From contig JBGCFR010000009.1 in the NCBI GenBank assembly GCA_045107045.1, forward strand, positions 32,058-96,057: a stretch of 64,000 nucleotides of DNA, read 5' to 3'. How positions within the stretch are numbered: position 1 is the stretch's first letter; every line of letters starts with the position of its first letter. The DNA comes from Putridiphycobacter sp045107045 (lineage in GTDB: Bacteria; Bacteroidota; Bacteroidia; Flavobacteriales_D; Crocinitomicaceae). Of this stretch, positions 44,273-54,350 are shown in pieces. Under the pieces are notes generated by a model, which saw nothing but the letters and a program-made list of their open reading frames with translations, was not told the origin of the DNA and made no database searches. The position numbers were made by a program, and so were the translations under genes.

Positions 44273-44624
44273 CTTACTCATATTTTTTGGAGGAGGGCTT
44301 GGTAGCCTTTTAAGGTTTGCGATCTCAAGAGTTAACACTCAATTAGTTCCTTCCAATTTTCCAACTGGAACACTAATTGCAAATGTTCTCGCCTGCACAA
44401 TTCTAGGGTTAATCGTAATATATTCGAAAGGCAAATTAGATGAAAATATATGGCTAAAATATTTTCTAGTCATTGGTTTTTGTGGAGGGTTCTCAACTTT
44501 CTCAACTTTTGGGTATGAAACTGTCCAACTATTTAGAGGAGGTTATACTTTTATCGCTTTAGCCAACATAGCTATCAGTTTGTCAGTTGGATTCTTAATA
44601 CTTTGGGTATTCACTAAGTCTTAG
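44253..44624 (+). CDS. crcB: Fluoride channel CrcB/FluC
   Basis: 123 residues and four membrane helices. GGGLGSLLRFAISR, FPTGTLIANVLAC and the pore segment GFCGGFSTFSTFGYE are diagnostic. The dual-topology dimer exports fluoride. The start lies 20 bases inside the PAP2 gene, suggesting translational coupling; its last 11 bases overlap the convergent gene at 44614. No fluoride riboswitch was seen upstream. Confidence 0.95.
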   Translation: MELLRASLLIFFGGGLGSLLRFAISRVNTQLVPSNFPTGTLIANVLACTILGLIVIYSKGKLDENIWLKYFLVIGFCGGFSTFSTFGYETVQLFRGGYTFIALANIAISLSVGFLILWVFTKS

Positions 44625-45216
44625 AGAGTTTTTTGATTCTATCTTTCAATAATCGCATCAACAAATTGGCTTCCTTTTGTGGGATTTTTTTTGCAAAACC
44701 CACTGATTTTTGCTTTGCAGAGAATATGATAGTATCGGTACCTTGTCGCCAAAACGCATTTTCATAGTCAAATCCAAACGAAAAAGTTTTATGTTCAATT
44801 AAATCAAAATCTTTTATATTATCTGTAAAATACTTGTGCGCTTTTCCATATCCGAAAATTGAATTCTTAATTACTAATTGTCCTCCTTCAATTCTAATTA
44901 ACTCTTTTCCCTTTATTAACCACAAAAAGCCTCTCACAACTTTAAATTCGAAATATCCCCAAAATGCTATAAATACTGATAAATATATTTTTTGATTTTT
45001 AAGAATGTCTTCCTTATTACCATCAATGCCAGAATTATCAATAGTATCCATTCCAAAAAACAATAAATACATCATATATATACCAACAAAAGAATAAGCC
45101 ATTAGCCACGCAAAAAGGATAGCCTCTTTCCACCGTTTTCTTGCAGGATAAATGATAGCACTGAATGACTTTTTCTCATCAAAATAACTAATTCTATCTC
45201 CTATGCTTTTCTCCAT
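44614..45216 (-). CDS. Small membrane protein of unknown function
   Basis: 200 residues. Two membrane helices (about 30-53 and 80-98) are followed by a soluble PH-like beta region (RIEGGQLVIKNSIFGYGKAHKY, in part, and FDYENAFWRQGTDTIIFSAK) and a basic helix. No family recognised. Its start lies only 11 bases past a strong symmetric terminator, leaving little room for a promoter. Convergent with crcB by 11 bases. Confidence 0.75.
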   Translation of the reverse strand: MEKSIGDRISYFDEKKSFSAIIYPARKRWKEAILFAWLMAYSFVGIYMMYLLFFGMDTIDNSGIDGNKEDILKNQKIYLSVFIAFWGYFEFKVVRGFLWLIKGKELIRIEGGQLVIKNSIFGYGKAHKYFTDNIKDFDLIEHKTFSFGFDYENAFWRQGTDTIIFSAKQKSVGFAKKIPQKEANLLMRLLKDRIKKLSKT

Positions 45217-45226
45217 TTTACAAAAA

Positions 45227-45260
45227 TAAAAAAAGGAAGACTAGTCTTCCTTTTTTTATT
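45227..45260 (-). terminator. Strong terminator after the CHU_C protein gene
   Basis: A 13-base perfect inverted repeat (45228-45240 with 45245-45257, loop CTAG; GGAAGA and TCTTCC core) with A-run and T-run on either side. It follows the stop at 45283 on the minus strand by about 22 bases. Confidence 0.85.
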
Positions 45261-45282
45261 TTAATTTTTTTAATAGAATATA

Positions 45283-48200
45283 TTATCTACTTATAATTAT
45301 AGACCCATTAAAGGTATATCGATTATCATTTTCTAAATCTTTGGTATCTATTAACCAAACATAATTCCCTTTTATGATATCACCACCATATTTCCCATCC
45401 CATACACCTTCAGGATCATAAGATTCAAATACTAATTCACCCCATCTATTGTAAATAGTTAAGTGAAAATCATAAATCTCGATTCCTGTAATAAATACCC
45501 TCCAATCATCATTATATCCATCTCCATCTGGTGTAAAAATATTAGGTGCGAATGCTCTAATATCATTTGATATATCCACAAATTTTGTTTCAGTATCCAT
45601 GCATCCATTGTGATCCGTTACAGTCAAATCTACTTGATAACTTCCTGGCTTACCTTCTTGGTATTTTACCATTGGGTTTTGGTCATCAGAAGTTGGAGGG
45701 CTTGGTGCCCCTTGGAATGACCAATCCCATGCAATTGGTTCACCTAATGAAAGATCTATAAATTCAGCTTCTGTACTAAATATAGAGATTCCATCTGGGG
45801 TATAAGCGAAATCCGCTACAGGGTGATCATATACGGTAATAATTTCTCCTAAGTATTCAGTGCTCTTACATCCTGCATCAGAAGTAAGAACTACTTCTAC
45901 CGGATAAATACCTGGTTTTTCTATACCTGATGCTAAACTTCCTAGCCCTGACGTGGTGACTGTTTTATCTCCGATTATACGCCATTCAGTTTCTTTTAAA
46001 ATTGAAGCTGGACTTACAATGACACCACCTTGAACAATATCTGTACTTGTACTTAAGTTTTTAATTTCAAAATCATGTGTATAACAACCTTCTGATGTTA
46101 ATGCATTAGGGTTACTTCCAAAATGGTAAGAAAAATCAATTGGTGCAGGCACGGTTACAAATAAACACGCTTTTGTGGTTGGTGATCCACATACTTCTGA
46201 CAATGTAATACAAACCGAATCAGAAATTGTTGGTGAATAATTAACTAAGGAGCCTGTGCCAATTCCACCATCCCATGAATATGTATAATCTGAACTTCCT
46301 CCAGTTCCAACAACACTCAAATCTACTGTGCTATTTTGACATACAGTTTGATCGTCTGTTAAAAATGAAATAACTAAAGGGTCTGGCTCAGCAATCGTTA
46401 CGACTGTTGTGGCTTGACATTCAGAACCAAAAGGCCCGCTGGCAAGAATAACATTATAAACTCCAGCACTTAGCCCATTGAAAAAAGTTGCGGGCTGGAA
46501 TGTCACGCCACCATCAATAGAATAAGAGTTTGCCATAGGGGAACTTGCATCAATTTCACCATCCGCCCCAGAATTACAGGTAACATCAGTGGCTACAATT
46601 GTAATTGGCAAGTCAATAATATTAACTAATAAAAATGCTGACAATGAGCAACCGTTACTATCTATTCGGTATTGATAAGTACTTCCAGATATTAATGTTG
46701 AAGCATCAATTGGCATTGACAATATATTTCCATTCGCATTAATCCAATACCCGACAGATTGCGGAGTTCCTCCTAAATAATCAATAAGATCAATTTGGCC
46801 AGCATCAATACATATTCTAACAATTGAATCATTACCAGGATCGATATCCGGACCTAATTGAACAATTACGTCATCTGATGAAACACAATCCGGATGTCCA
46901 GTCGGAAAAGTACTTAAAGTATAAACTGTTTGAACAGGCGGACTAACAAATGGATTTTGATCAGTCGGCAAACCAGTCATATTAGTAGTGGGTGTCCAGC
47001 TAAAGTCATAACCAGCAAAACAGTTAGCTGTAAAAGTTTGAGGTGTATTACTTGGTGCTCCAGGCACACCGTCTTGATAAACAATTGCACCAGTATAATC
47101 ATAAATGGTTATTTCACAATCAAAAACATTTGTACCGATATTATTAAAATCTACTGTAATGGTTTCTCCATTTATAACTGGTAAATTAATCCAAATAGAA
47201 TCTACAGGTGGTCCAGGGTAAGTAGTGGTTCCCGCTGATGTTGTAATATCTACCTCATTTCCATTCCAGCCACCACCCCAGGAATCTACAAGCAGTACTG
47301 TATAATCACAAGCACCTCCAGATAAAGAATCTGGTCCAATTCTTACAGGTGTGGTTCCACAAAGTGTAACATCTGGTCCAGCACTGATTGGTTCCAATGC
47401 CTCTACCGTTATTGAAACCGTTGAATCGAAGGCGCATCCAAAATTGTTAATCGCATAATATGTATAATTAAAAACACCTGCATTAGTTGGAGTAACGACT
47501 ATAGTATCTAAATCGGGAGTATTGGATACAATAAAAGGATCAGTTAGCTGCCAATAGGAAGAATCAGAACCAGTTCCCCCTGTAGTTCCATTTCCAATAT
47601 TTGGTGTAAATACGGTCACTGGTGGATATAATGCGGGATCAAAATTAATAGACCAGCCCGGCAATGAGCCATCATCAGCTCCCCATAAATCTGTAAATAG
47701 TAAATTCCAAGTTCCATTAATTGGACACCCGTCCAATGCTGCAAAACCTAACGGATCTACTGGCGCATAGTTTCCTGCAATAAGAGAATTTCCTCCGCCA
47801 CTATTGGGAATAGTATTACCTCCCGCAGTAATTGCTTGCACCCAAGTATCGGTTGCAGTAGCATCAAAACAATAGGTCCAAGGTAAACCAAAAGTACTAG
47901 GATCACTGCAATCAATAATACCTTGAGCAGTAGCAGTAACATCACCTAAATTAGTTCCACCACCACCTTGTTGGTGCAAAGTCATAGTTTGACCAGTTGG
48001 GCATTGCACTTGGAGTACAAAATCACCAATAAAAGAATGTTCTATTTCAACACAAATACTTAAAATATCAGGATTGGCATTATTAAGAGAAATATTAGGG
48101 TCAAAACCAGAAAGTGTGAGTGGTGTAGGCTGTGAAATTCCAGTTAAATCCTCCATACAATTAGTGGCATCATAAGTTTGAGCTGGGAACCCAGACCATG

Positions 48201-49086
48201 TCTGCTCGTAGCTATCTGGTGCAGCGGCAAGTTCAATGCTCTCGCCAATGCATAATACTGTATCACCAGGAAATGGCACAAATGTAGGATAGGTACTAAC
48301 AAAAACACGAATATCTGTTGCATTTAGGTTAACACAATCATTATCATCAATTACAACCAACTGTACAGTATACTGACCTGGATTCGCAAATGTGTGATTT
48401 ACTGGAGCACCTGAAAGGAGTGTATCATCAAAAGTACCGTCTCCCCATTTCCATACCCATTTCTGAAGTGTAAACAAACCGCTAGGTCCAGCGGTTGAAC
48501 CATTATCTTGAAAACTAACTATCTCGTTAACACAAATAGCAATTGAATCTCCGGCAGCATTATCAGCATTTATAATAATTCCATCAGCGGTAGGAGGATC
48601 ACAAGGCGTTGCACATGATAACTGTGCATTAAAATCTCCTGTCCCAACGTTATTCGAATTAAAAACAATTGTTAAACATCCCGTTGGATTTGTTGAAGTC
48701 GCCCCGAATAAATCTCCAGGGGTTAAGTCACCAGAATAATAAGTTCCTAATGTAGGCGCTGTTGCATCATCACCATCATAAATTGTAATATTATCGGCAT
48801 TAGTTTGGTTTGGATTTGGATGTGTATTTTGCGGATCAAGGCTAAAAACAGTCCATTGCAATGTCATAAAATCACCTGGAACATCAGGACAAACAGTAAC
48901 AGTAATGGATTCATTATTTTGATATTGAACATTAGCTCCAGTTCCTCCAGAATCATACAAACCACCTAAGCACGTATTAAAAGTAGTATTGTTGTTTCCA
49001 GCACTCATCACAACATCTGTTGAAACTTGAGCAAACGCAGAAAACGAAAAAACTAAAATAAATATTGTAAATAACCTCGAGATCAT
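45283..49086 (-). CDS. Giant surface protein with PKD domains and gliding-associated C-terminal (CHU_C) domain
   Basis: 1267 residues from the ATG at 49086, which begins a clean signal peptide (MISRLFTIFILVFSFSAFAQ); the frame to 49119 adds only a basic stretch. Order: a CUB-like domain (about 30-160, ITIYDGDDATAP), a PKD domain (about 185-265, VNHTFANPGQYTVQLVVIDD in part), a proprotein-convertase P-like domain (about 310-470), several Ig-like or SprB-like repeats (TCNSGADGEIDASSP), a second PKD domain, and the T9SS type-B gliding domain (about 1180-1267: FTPDGDGYNDDW, IYNRWGELVFES, GNYVWLIDTKD). Probably a cell-surface adhesin or enzyme scaffold. Confidence 0.92.
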   Translation of the reverse strand: MISRLFTIFILVFSFSAFAQVSTDVVMSAGNNNTTFNTCLGGLYDSGGTGANVQYQNNESITVTVCPDVPGDFMTLQWTVFSLDPQNTHPNPNQTNADNITIYDGDDATAPTLGTYYSGDLTPGDLFGATSTNPTGCLTIVFNSNNVGTGDFNAQLSCATPCDPPTADGIIINADNAAGDSIAICVNEIVSFQDNGSTAGPSGLFTLQKWVWKWGDGTFDDTLLSGAPVNHTFANPGQYTVQLVVIDDNDCVNLNATDIRVFVSTYPTFVPFPGDTVLCIGESIELAAAPDSYEQTWSGFPAQTYDATNCMEDLTGISQPTPLTLSGFDPNISLNNANPDILSICVEIEHSFIGDFVLQVQCPTGQTMTLHQQGGGGTNLGDVTATAQGIIDCSDPSTFGLPWTYCFDATATDTWVQAITAGGNTIPNSGGGNSLIAGNYAPVDPLGFAALDGCPINGTWNLLFTDLWGADDGSLPGWSINFDPALYPPVTVFTPNIGNGTTGGTGSDSSYWQLTDPFIVSNTPDLDTIVVTPTNAGVFNYTYYAINNFGCAFDSTVSITVEALEPISAGPDVTLCGTTPVRIGPDSLSGGACDYTVLLVDSWGGGWNGNEVDITTSAGTTTYPGPPVDSIWINLPVINGETITVDFNNIGTNVFDCEITIYDYTGAIVYQDGVPGAPSNTPQTFTANCFAGYDFSWTPTTNMTGLPTDQNPFVSPPVQTVYTLSTFPTGHPDCVSSDDVIVQLGPDIDPGNDSIVRICIDAGQIDLIDYLGGTPQSVGYWINANGNILSMPIDASTLISGSTYQYRIDSNGCSLSAFLLVNIIDLPITIVATDVTCNSGADGEIDASSPMANSYSIDGGVTFQPATFFNGLSAGVYNVILASGPFGSECQATTVVTIAEPDPLVISFLTDDQTVCQNSTVDLSVVGTGGSSDYTYSWDGGIGTGSLVNYSPTISDSVCITLSEVCGSPTTKACLFVTVPAPIDFSYHFGSNPNALTSEGCYTHDFEIKNLSTSTDIVQGGVIVSPASILKETEWRIIGDKTVTTSGLGSLASGIEKPGIYPVEVVLTSDAGCKSTEYLGEIITVYDHPVADFAYTPDGISIFSTEAEFIDLSLGEPIAWDWSFQGAPSPPTSDDQNPMVKYQEGKPGSYQVDLTVTDHNGCMDTETKFVDISNDIRAFAPNIFTPDGDGYNDDWRVFITGIEIYDFHLTIYNRWGELVFESYDPEGVWDGKYGGDIIKGNYVWLIDTKDLENDNRYTFNGSIIISR

Positions 49087-49171
49087 AATATCTTTTTTAA
49101 TAAACACGAAAATACGCATTTATTTTCAAACGATAACTATACTAACTGGGTTGCCTATTTTTTGTGTAATT

Positions 49172-51034
49172 CTACCAAGAAATAAAAACTAAATTATAAT
49201 CTTGATACTTAACAATACATTTGGTTGTATTTTCATATCCATCCTGAGCTGAAACTGAGGTAAATTTGAAATTATTTTGAATCAAATCAACCTGATGTTT
49301 GCTTAAAAAATAATTATAGTTTTGACCATATAGATAGAGAGCACTCATAAAATAATATCCAACGTCAAAACCCTGAAATGCAGGAGATCTGGGTTCATTT
49401 CCGTATAGCATTCGAAATTTATTTACAAATTGAATGGTTTCTAAATCAGAATAATTTAAAAATTTATAGGAACTATAATGTTGTTCGCTCCTCATTCTAT
49501 GTTTAACATCAATATCATCTATTTGATTCCAATCTTCCAAACCAAAAACAATGACCTTCATTCCTTTGGCATATACATTAGTATTTAAAACATTATTTAC
49601 TCTGGTGAAAACTGATGTTACAAACTTCACATCTTTCGACGGAACAATAATGACATTAACCGTATCTTTTCTTAATTTCAAATTCCATTCTCTCCCACTT
49701 GAACTTCCTAAATCTATCTCTACAATATTAGTAGAATATGCACCAGATTTTGTGCTTCCGTTATAACGATCTCTTGCACGGTTATATAATGCTTTGTCAT
49801 TCTCTGAATTTGGTTTTACAATACAAATATTATAACTTGAATAATCATTGACTAGAAAGTCGACCATGCCATCAATTTGACTCATTGCTGAAGCCGTTGT
49901 TTTATATACGTATGGATTATTGTATAAAACTGAATTATTCGAATTTACCGGCAAAATCATTGGTATTTCTTTATCCCTACAAAATTTTGCCACGTAATTA
50001 ACCGTATTCTGGAAAAAAGGACCAACAACCATATCTACGTCAGAGAAATCATTTTTGTTAAATATAGATTTAATGGTATTTGTATCTTTTTTTGTATCAT
50101 AAATAAATATCTCTGCATTGAAACCTGCTTTGGCGAGTGAATCAGCAGCCATTTTAAATCCATGATAAAAGTCAGAAGACAATTCCGTTACGGGATTTAA
50201 TTTTTCAAGTTCTCCGATTTTTATTGGTCTGTTCATTGCCGTCTTATTTGCATCATACATCAATGGCACTAATAAAACAATTTTATAGGATGGCTTTCTA
50301 ACAATAATAGCTTCTTTAGAAGTTTTTACAGGATTGTAAATAAAATTTGAATCAATATTATTTTGAAAGACTTTGTAATTTACTTTTTTTACAGGTACAA
50401 CTAGAACATCACCTGGCTTTAAACTATTAATTGATAAATCATTTAATTTTCGTATTTCGTCTGGTGTTACCATATATCGTTTAGCAATAGAATATAATGT
50501 TTCATGGGCCAAGACTGTATGATTAACAACAGTATCTTCTTTTAAGGCTTTTCGCACCTTAATAGGCTCAAAGTCTAATACTTCAACATCATCTTCAATA
50601 ACTCTATCCACATTTTTATCTGTTTTACTAAGACCTAGTTTTGGCACAACTATCACTTGCCCTATTTGGACATCAAGATCAGACAATTCTGGATTAATTG
50701 TTTTTAAATCAACTACAGAGCATTGATATTTTTTAGATAGACTGTACAATGTCTCACCCTTAGAAATTACATGGTTTTCGTAATAATCTTTGTTATCATA
50801 CGAGATCGGAATCAATAGTTTTTGCCCTACCTTTAAACCATTATCAATGCCAGTATTGGCTTTTGAAATATCTTCAACTGAGACATTAAATTTACGGTGT
50901 ATACCGTATAGAGTTTGTTTTTTTTCTACAATATGAACTAAATATTTCTTGCCATTTATAGTTTCAACCTCTGTTTGCGATACACCAGTTAAAGTGATGC
51001 ATAAAAAAAGTACTCCTAGTATTAATTGCTTCAT
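49172..51034 (-). CDS. LysM protein with periplasmic binding domain
   Basis: 620 residues from the ATG at 51034, which overlaps the guaA stop as ATGA (an ATG at 51040 is possible). Signal peptide (1-20), then three LysM repeats (about 30-80, 88-140, 165-218; for example TLYGIHRKFNVSVEDISKAN and ETLYSLSKKYQCSVVDLKTI), then a type-1 periplasmic-binding-protein-like domain (about 250-615: YKIVLLVPLMYDA, DMVVGPFFQNTVNYVAKF). It should hold on to peptidoglycan and bind a small ligand. Coupling to guaA is positional only. Confidence 0.88.
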   Translation of the reverse strand: MKQLILGVLFLCITLTGVSQTEVETINGKKYLVHIVEKKQTLYGIHRKFNVSVEDISKANTGIDNGLKVGQKLLIPISYDNKDYYENHVISKGETLYSLSKKYQCSVVDLKTINPELSDLDVQIGQVIVVPKLGLSKTDKNVDRVIEDDVEVLDFEPIKVRKALKEDTVVNHTVLAHETLYSIAKRYMVTPDEIRKLNDLSINSLKPGDVLVVPVKKVNYKVFQNNIDSNFIYNPVKTSKEAIIVRKPSYKIVLLVPLMYDANKTAMNRPIKIGELEKLNPVTELSSDFYHGFKMAADSLAKAGFNAEIFIYDTKKDTNTIKSIFNKNDFSDVDMVVGPFFQNTVNYVAKFCRDKEIPMILPVNSNNSVLYNNPYVYKTTASAMSQIDGMVDFLVNDYSSYNICIVKPNSENDKALYNRARDRYNGSTKSGAYSTNIVEIDLGSSSGREWNLKLRKDTVNVIIVPSKDVKFVTSVFTRVNNVLNTNVYAKGMKVIVFGLEDWNQIDDIDVKHRMRSEQHYSSYKFLNYSDLETIQFVNKFRMLYGNEPRSPAFQGFDVGYYFMSALYLYGQNYNYFLSKHQVDLIQNNFKFTSVSAQDGYENTTKCIVKYQDYNLVFISW

Positions 51035-52563
51035 TCCCATTCAATAGTTGCTGGTGGCTTTGAGCTAATATCATATGTTACACGATTTATGCCCTTCACT
51101 CCATTTATAATTTTATTCGATATCTCTGCTAAAAAATCATACGGTAAATGACACCAGTCTGCTGTCATTCCATCAGTAGATTCAACAGCTCTTAAAGCTA
51201 CCGCATTTTCATAAGTCCGTTCATCTCCCATTACACCGACTGATTGCACTGGCAAAAGTATAACTCCTGCTTGCCAAACTGAATCATATAATCGCCATCT
51301 TTTAAGACCAGAAATAAAGATATGATCTACCTCTTGCAATATTCGTACCTTTTCTCGAGTAATGTCACCTAATATACGAATTCCTAGTCCAGGACCGGGA
51401 AAAGGATGTCTACCAATAATGTTTTCAGGAATCTCCAAAGAACGCCCCACTCTTCTTACTTCATCTTTAAACAAAAGACGCAAGGGTTCAACCACTTCTA
51501 ATTTCATGAAATCAGGTAAACCTCCTACATTGTGATGTGATTTAATAGTGGCAGATGGTCCACCTGTGGCGGACACGGATTCAATTACATCAGGATAGAT
51601 TGTACCTTGACCTAGCCATTTAGCTCCTTCTATTTTGTGGGACTCCTCGTCAAACACCTCTATAAACATCCCCCCAATAATCTTACGTTTACCTTCTGGG
51701 TCTGATTCGCCTTCAAGCGCCTTATAAAATCTATCAGCAGCATCAACTCCTTTTACATTCAATCCTAATCCCTTATATGATTCTAACACTGATGTATATT
51801 CATCCTTTCTGAGTAAGCCGTTGTCCACAAAAATACAATGAAGATTATCTCCAATAGCCTTATTTAATAAATAGGCCGCAACAGATGAATCAACGCCGCC
51901 TGACAAGCCCATAATTACCTTATCATTTCCTAACTTTTCTTTTAATGCTGCTACTGTTGAATCAACAAATGCGTCGGGAGTCCAATTTTGAGAGCATTCA
52001 CAAATATCAACAATAAAATTTTCTAACAATTGTTTCCCATCCTCACTGTGATAAACCTCCGGATGGAATTGAATACCATAAGTTTTCTCTCCTCTTACAC
52101 TAAATCCTGCAAAATCAACATCTGATGTACTACATATTTTATCAAAGTCATTTGGAATATCTTTAATGGTGTCACCATGGCTCATCCAAACTTGTGAGCC
52201 AGAATTCACCTGTTTCATCAATTCGCAATTATTGTCAACAAAACTAATATTTGCACGGCCATATTCTCTAATTTTTGAAGGTAAGACTTCTCCACCATAG
52301 TGTTGCGCAAGGAACTGCGCGCCGAAACAAACTCCTAATAGAGGAATCTTTCCCTTATATTTTTCGACTGCCGGCTTCGGAGATTTTTCGTCTCTTACAG
52401 AAAAAGGACTACCTGAAAAGATAATCCCTTTAATATCATTTGACAAATTTGGCGCTTTATCCCAAGGATGAATTTCACAATAGACATTAAGCTCTCTTAA
52501 ACGTCTTGCAATTAATTGCGTATACTGAGAGCCAAAATCAAGAATTAAAATTGTTTCTTTCAT
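51031..52563 (-). CDS. guaA: GMP synthase (glutamine-hydrolysing)
   Basis: 510 residues (511 if the ATG at 52566 is used). The class-I amidotransferase part (1-190) has ILDFGSQYTQLIARR, catalytic Cys in PLLGVCFGAQFLA and GIQFHPEV; the synthase part has GLSGGVDSSVAAYLL (PP-loop) and the C-terminal dimerisation domain ending VTYDISSKPPATIEWE. Makes GMP from XMP. A TATCTTTG box ends one base before the first ATG, which points to the second ATG and a leaderless message. Confidence 0.97.
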   Translation of the reverse strand: MKETILILDFGSQYTQLIARRLRELNVYCEIHPWDKAPNLSNDIKGIIFSGSPFSVRDEKSPKPAVEKYKGKIPLLGVCFGAQFLAQHYGGEVLPSKIREYGRANISFVDNNCELMKQVNSGSQVWMSHGDTIKDIPNDFDKICSTSDVDFAGFSVRGEKTYGIQFHPEVYHSEDGKQLLENFIVDICECSQNWTPDAFVDSTVAALKEKLGNDKVIMGLSGGVDSSVAAYLLNKAIGDNLHCIFVDNGLLRKDEYTSVLESYKGLGLNVKGVDAADRFYKALEGESDPEGKRKIIGGMFIEVFDEESHKIEGAKWLGQGTIYPDVIESVSATGGPSATIKSHHNVGGLPDFMKLEVVEPLRLLFKDEVRRVGRSLEIPENIIGRHPFPGPGLGIRILGDITREKVRILQEVDHIFISGLKRWRLYDSVWQAGVILLPVQSVGVMGDERTYENAVALRAVESTDGMTADWCHLPYDFLAEISNKIINGVKGINRVTYDISSKPPATIEWE

Positions 52564-52567
52564 CATG

Positions 52568-52575
52568 CAAAGATA
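52568..52575 (-). promoter_or_regulatory. -7 box directly before guaA
   Basis: TATCTTTG on the minus strand matches TAnnTTTG and ends one base before the first ATG. Transcription would begin within or next to the start codons. I found no TTG at the -33 distance, so this could be chance. Confidence 0.35.
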
Positions 52576-52654
52576 AAATTAAGTATCAATTCTATGACCT
52601 TAATTTATCTTAAAAATAACATGGTTTATCAACAATTACTATGATAAAGACACC

Positions 52655-53491
52655 CTACAGTTCGAATTCAGACTCTAACCATTTTGTTAGGTTATCTTTT
52701 TGTGGTTTCCCATAAAATTCATTAAGATATGCAGTAACCTCTTTTATTTGAGCGCTTTTTTCTTGTTTGTCCGACTCAGTCAGTAAAATTAATATCTCAG
52801 ATTTTAAATTTTCTAAATCCGGAAATACGGGACTAAACTCAGCCAATTTTTGACCTTCTTTTGTCTTACTATCCATGTAATAAACTGCCATTTCAGTATT
52901 CTGAACAGGTATTGGTTGGTTATCCACCATAAAAATTTCAGTTCTATCTAAAATTAACTTATTTCCGGCATAAGGTAATTTCTTTCTGATTGTTTCGCTA
53001 TCGCCATCTTTATTCTTTGTATACTCGTAAGCCATATAAAAGAAATTTTCAGCATTTTGCGGGAAAGCTTTTTCGCTTACTTCAATTTCCATTTTGCCGA
53101 TCACTAAATAATTACCCGAAAAGTGATTTTTAATATCAATTTTATTGATAATAGCTCCTGATCTTGAATTAATATTATTGGCAGCTGGTAATACAATTGC
53201 CTTACCTTTTTTTGCTGGTGATAAAACACATCTTCCAATTTTTTTATTAATAATTGCCGCACGCGACTGATCAGTTGCAAATGCAATAGCTGTACCATCA
53301 ACATACATATCTCCTTGTTTCATAAAGGATCTTGTCTGTACAAATTTTATTTTCCCGTTCACTCTAATCACTTTATAGCTATTACTAGCTAAATCTTTTA
53401 GAGCAGTTTGTTCTGTCATCATTGACAATCCTCCTGCCACTAGCAAGGCAATTGCCGTTAGGTTAATTACTTTTCTCATTGTTGTCATCAT
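52655..53491 (-). CDS. Secreted paralogue B of a tandem pair, unknown family
   Basis: 278 residues with an N-terminal hydrophobic export signal (about 7-24). The mature part begins YKVIRVNGKIKFVQT, then RAAIINKKIGRCVLSPAKKGKAIVLPA and ends YLNEFYGKPQKDNLTKWLESEF (each in parts). All of these are matched in the gene just upstream (53488), so the two are tandem duplicates. The N-part resembles a small beta sandwich that could bind DNA-independent ligands or act like a FecR-type domain; this is a guess. The start overlaps the upstream stop by four bases. Confidence 0.8.
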   Translation of the reverse strand: MMTTMRKVINLTAIALLVAGGLSMMTEQTALKDLASNSYKVIRVNGKIKFVQTRSFMKQGDMYVDGTAIAFATDQSRAAIINKKIGRCVLSPAKKGKAIVLPAANNINSRSGAIINKIDIKNHFSGNYLVIGKMEIEVSEKAFPQNAENFFYMAYEYTKNKDGDSETIRKKLPYAGNKLILDRTEIFMVDNQPIPVQNTEMAVYYMDSKTKEGQKLAEFSPVFPDLENLKSEILILLTESDKQEKSAQIKEVTAYLNEFYGKPQKDNLTKWLESEFEL

Positions 53492-54321
53492 TTAAAATTA
53501 ATTTCTTCTTTTATTACTAAATCAAAATTCTTATAAAGCCAATTGCTCAAGTTCTCTTTTTGGGGTTTACCATAAAACTCGCTTATATAGGTCCCTACTT
53601 CATCAATTTTTTTATCTACAGTAAATGTGCTTATCTCAGCTAATAATACTTCAACCTCCAATTTTAATTCCTCTTCTGATAAAAACAAAGGAACAAAACT
53701 ACTCACCTTTCTAGGCACATCTTCTTTCATGAAATATAACGTCATTTCTGTCGAAAACGTTGGTATTCGCACCCCATCTATCTCAAAAATAGATGATTCC
53801 TCAATCAGCAACACTTGATCCATTACCTTAATCTTTTTGGCTATTTTTTCACCATTATAAGGGTAAGTGACATAGAAAAAATTATCATCATTAATTGGAA
53901 AAGTTTCCTTACCAAGAATTACCTTAACACCTCCAATAAAGACACAGGTATCAGAAAAATAATGCTTCACATCTAAAAAATTAAGCAAGACGCTTCCACT
54001 ACCTCTTGCGGCAATATTACTAGTTGCTGGCAAAACAGTTGCTTTCCCTTTTGAGTTGGATTGAAGAATAAAGCGACCTTTAATTTTATTGACTATAGCA
54101 GCCCTATCTTTATTTGATGTAAAAGTTAATGGTGTGCCTTCAATATAAGCATCACCAGTCTTCAGATTGGTTCCTGTTTTTTCAAAAAGAATCTGACCAT
54201 TTACTTTAATTACTTTGTAAAGGCTTGATTTTACATACTTGATAGAGTCTACAGACGTAAAACTTGCTGCAATACATATCACAAAAATTAAAGCTAATAC
54301 ATTTACTAATTTTAACATCAT
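53488..54321 (-). CDS. Secreted paralogue A of a tandem pair, unknown family
   Basis: 277 residues with a signal peptide (about 1-22). Shares with the next gene the opening YKVIKVNGQILFEKTG, the middle RAAIVNKIKGRF, VLPA.SNI and SDT.VFIG-like parts, the FP.N..NFFY segment and the ending FYGKPQKENLSNWL. The function of this family is unknown to me; I think similar proteins occur widely in Bacteroidota. Lies 29 bases after the MerR gene and is probably co-transcribed with it. Confidence 0.8.
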   Translation of the reverse strand: MMLKLVNVLALIFVICIAASFTSVDSIKYVKSSLYKVIKVNGQILFEKTGTNLKTGDAYIEGTPLTFTSNKDRAAIVNKIKGRFILQSNSKGKATVLPATSNIAARGSGSVLLNFLDVKHYFSDTCVFIGGVKVILGKETFPINDDNFFYVTYPYNGEKIAKKIKVMDQVLLIEESSIFEIDGVRIPTFSTEMTLYFMKEDVPRKVSSFVPLFLSEEELKLEVEVLLAEISTFTVDKKIDEVGTYISEFYGKPQKENLSNWLYKNFDLVIKEEINFK

Positions 54322-54350
54322 ATCTGGGGCATTACAAATTCTATTCCAAG

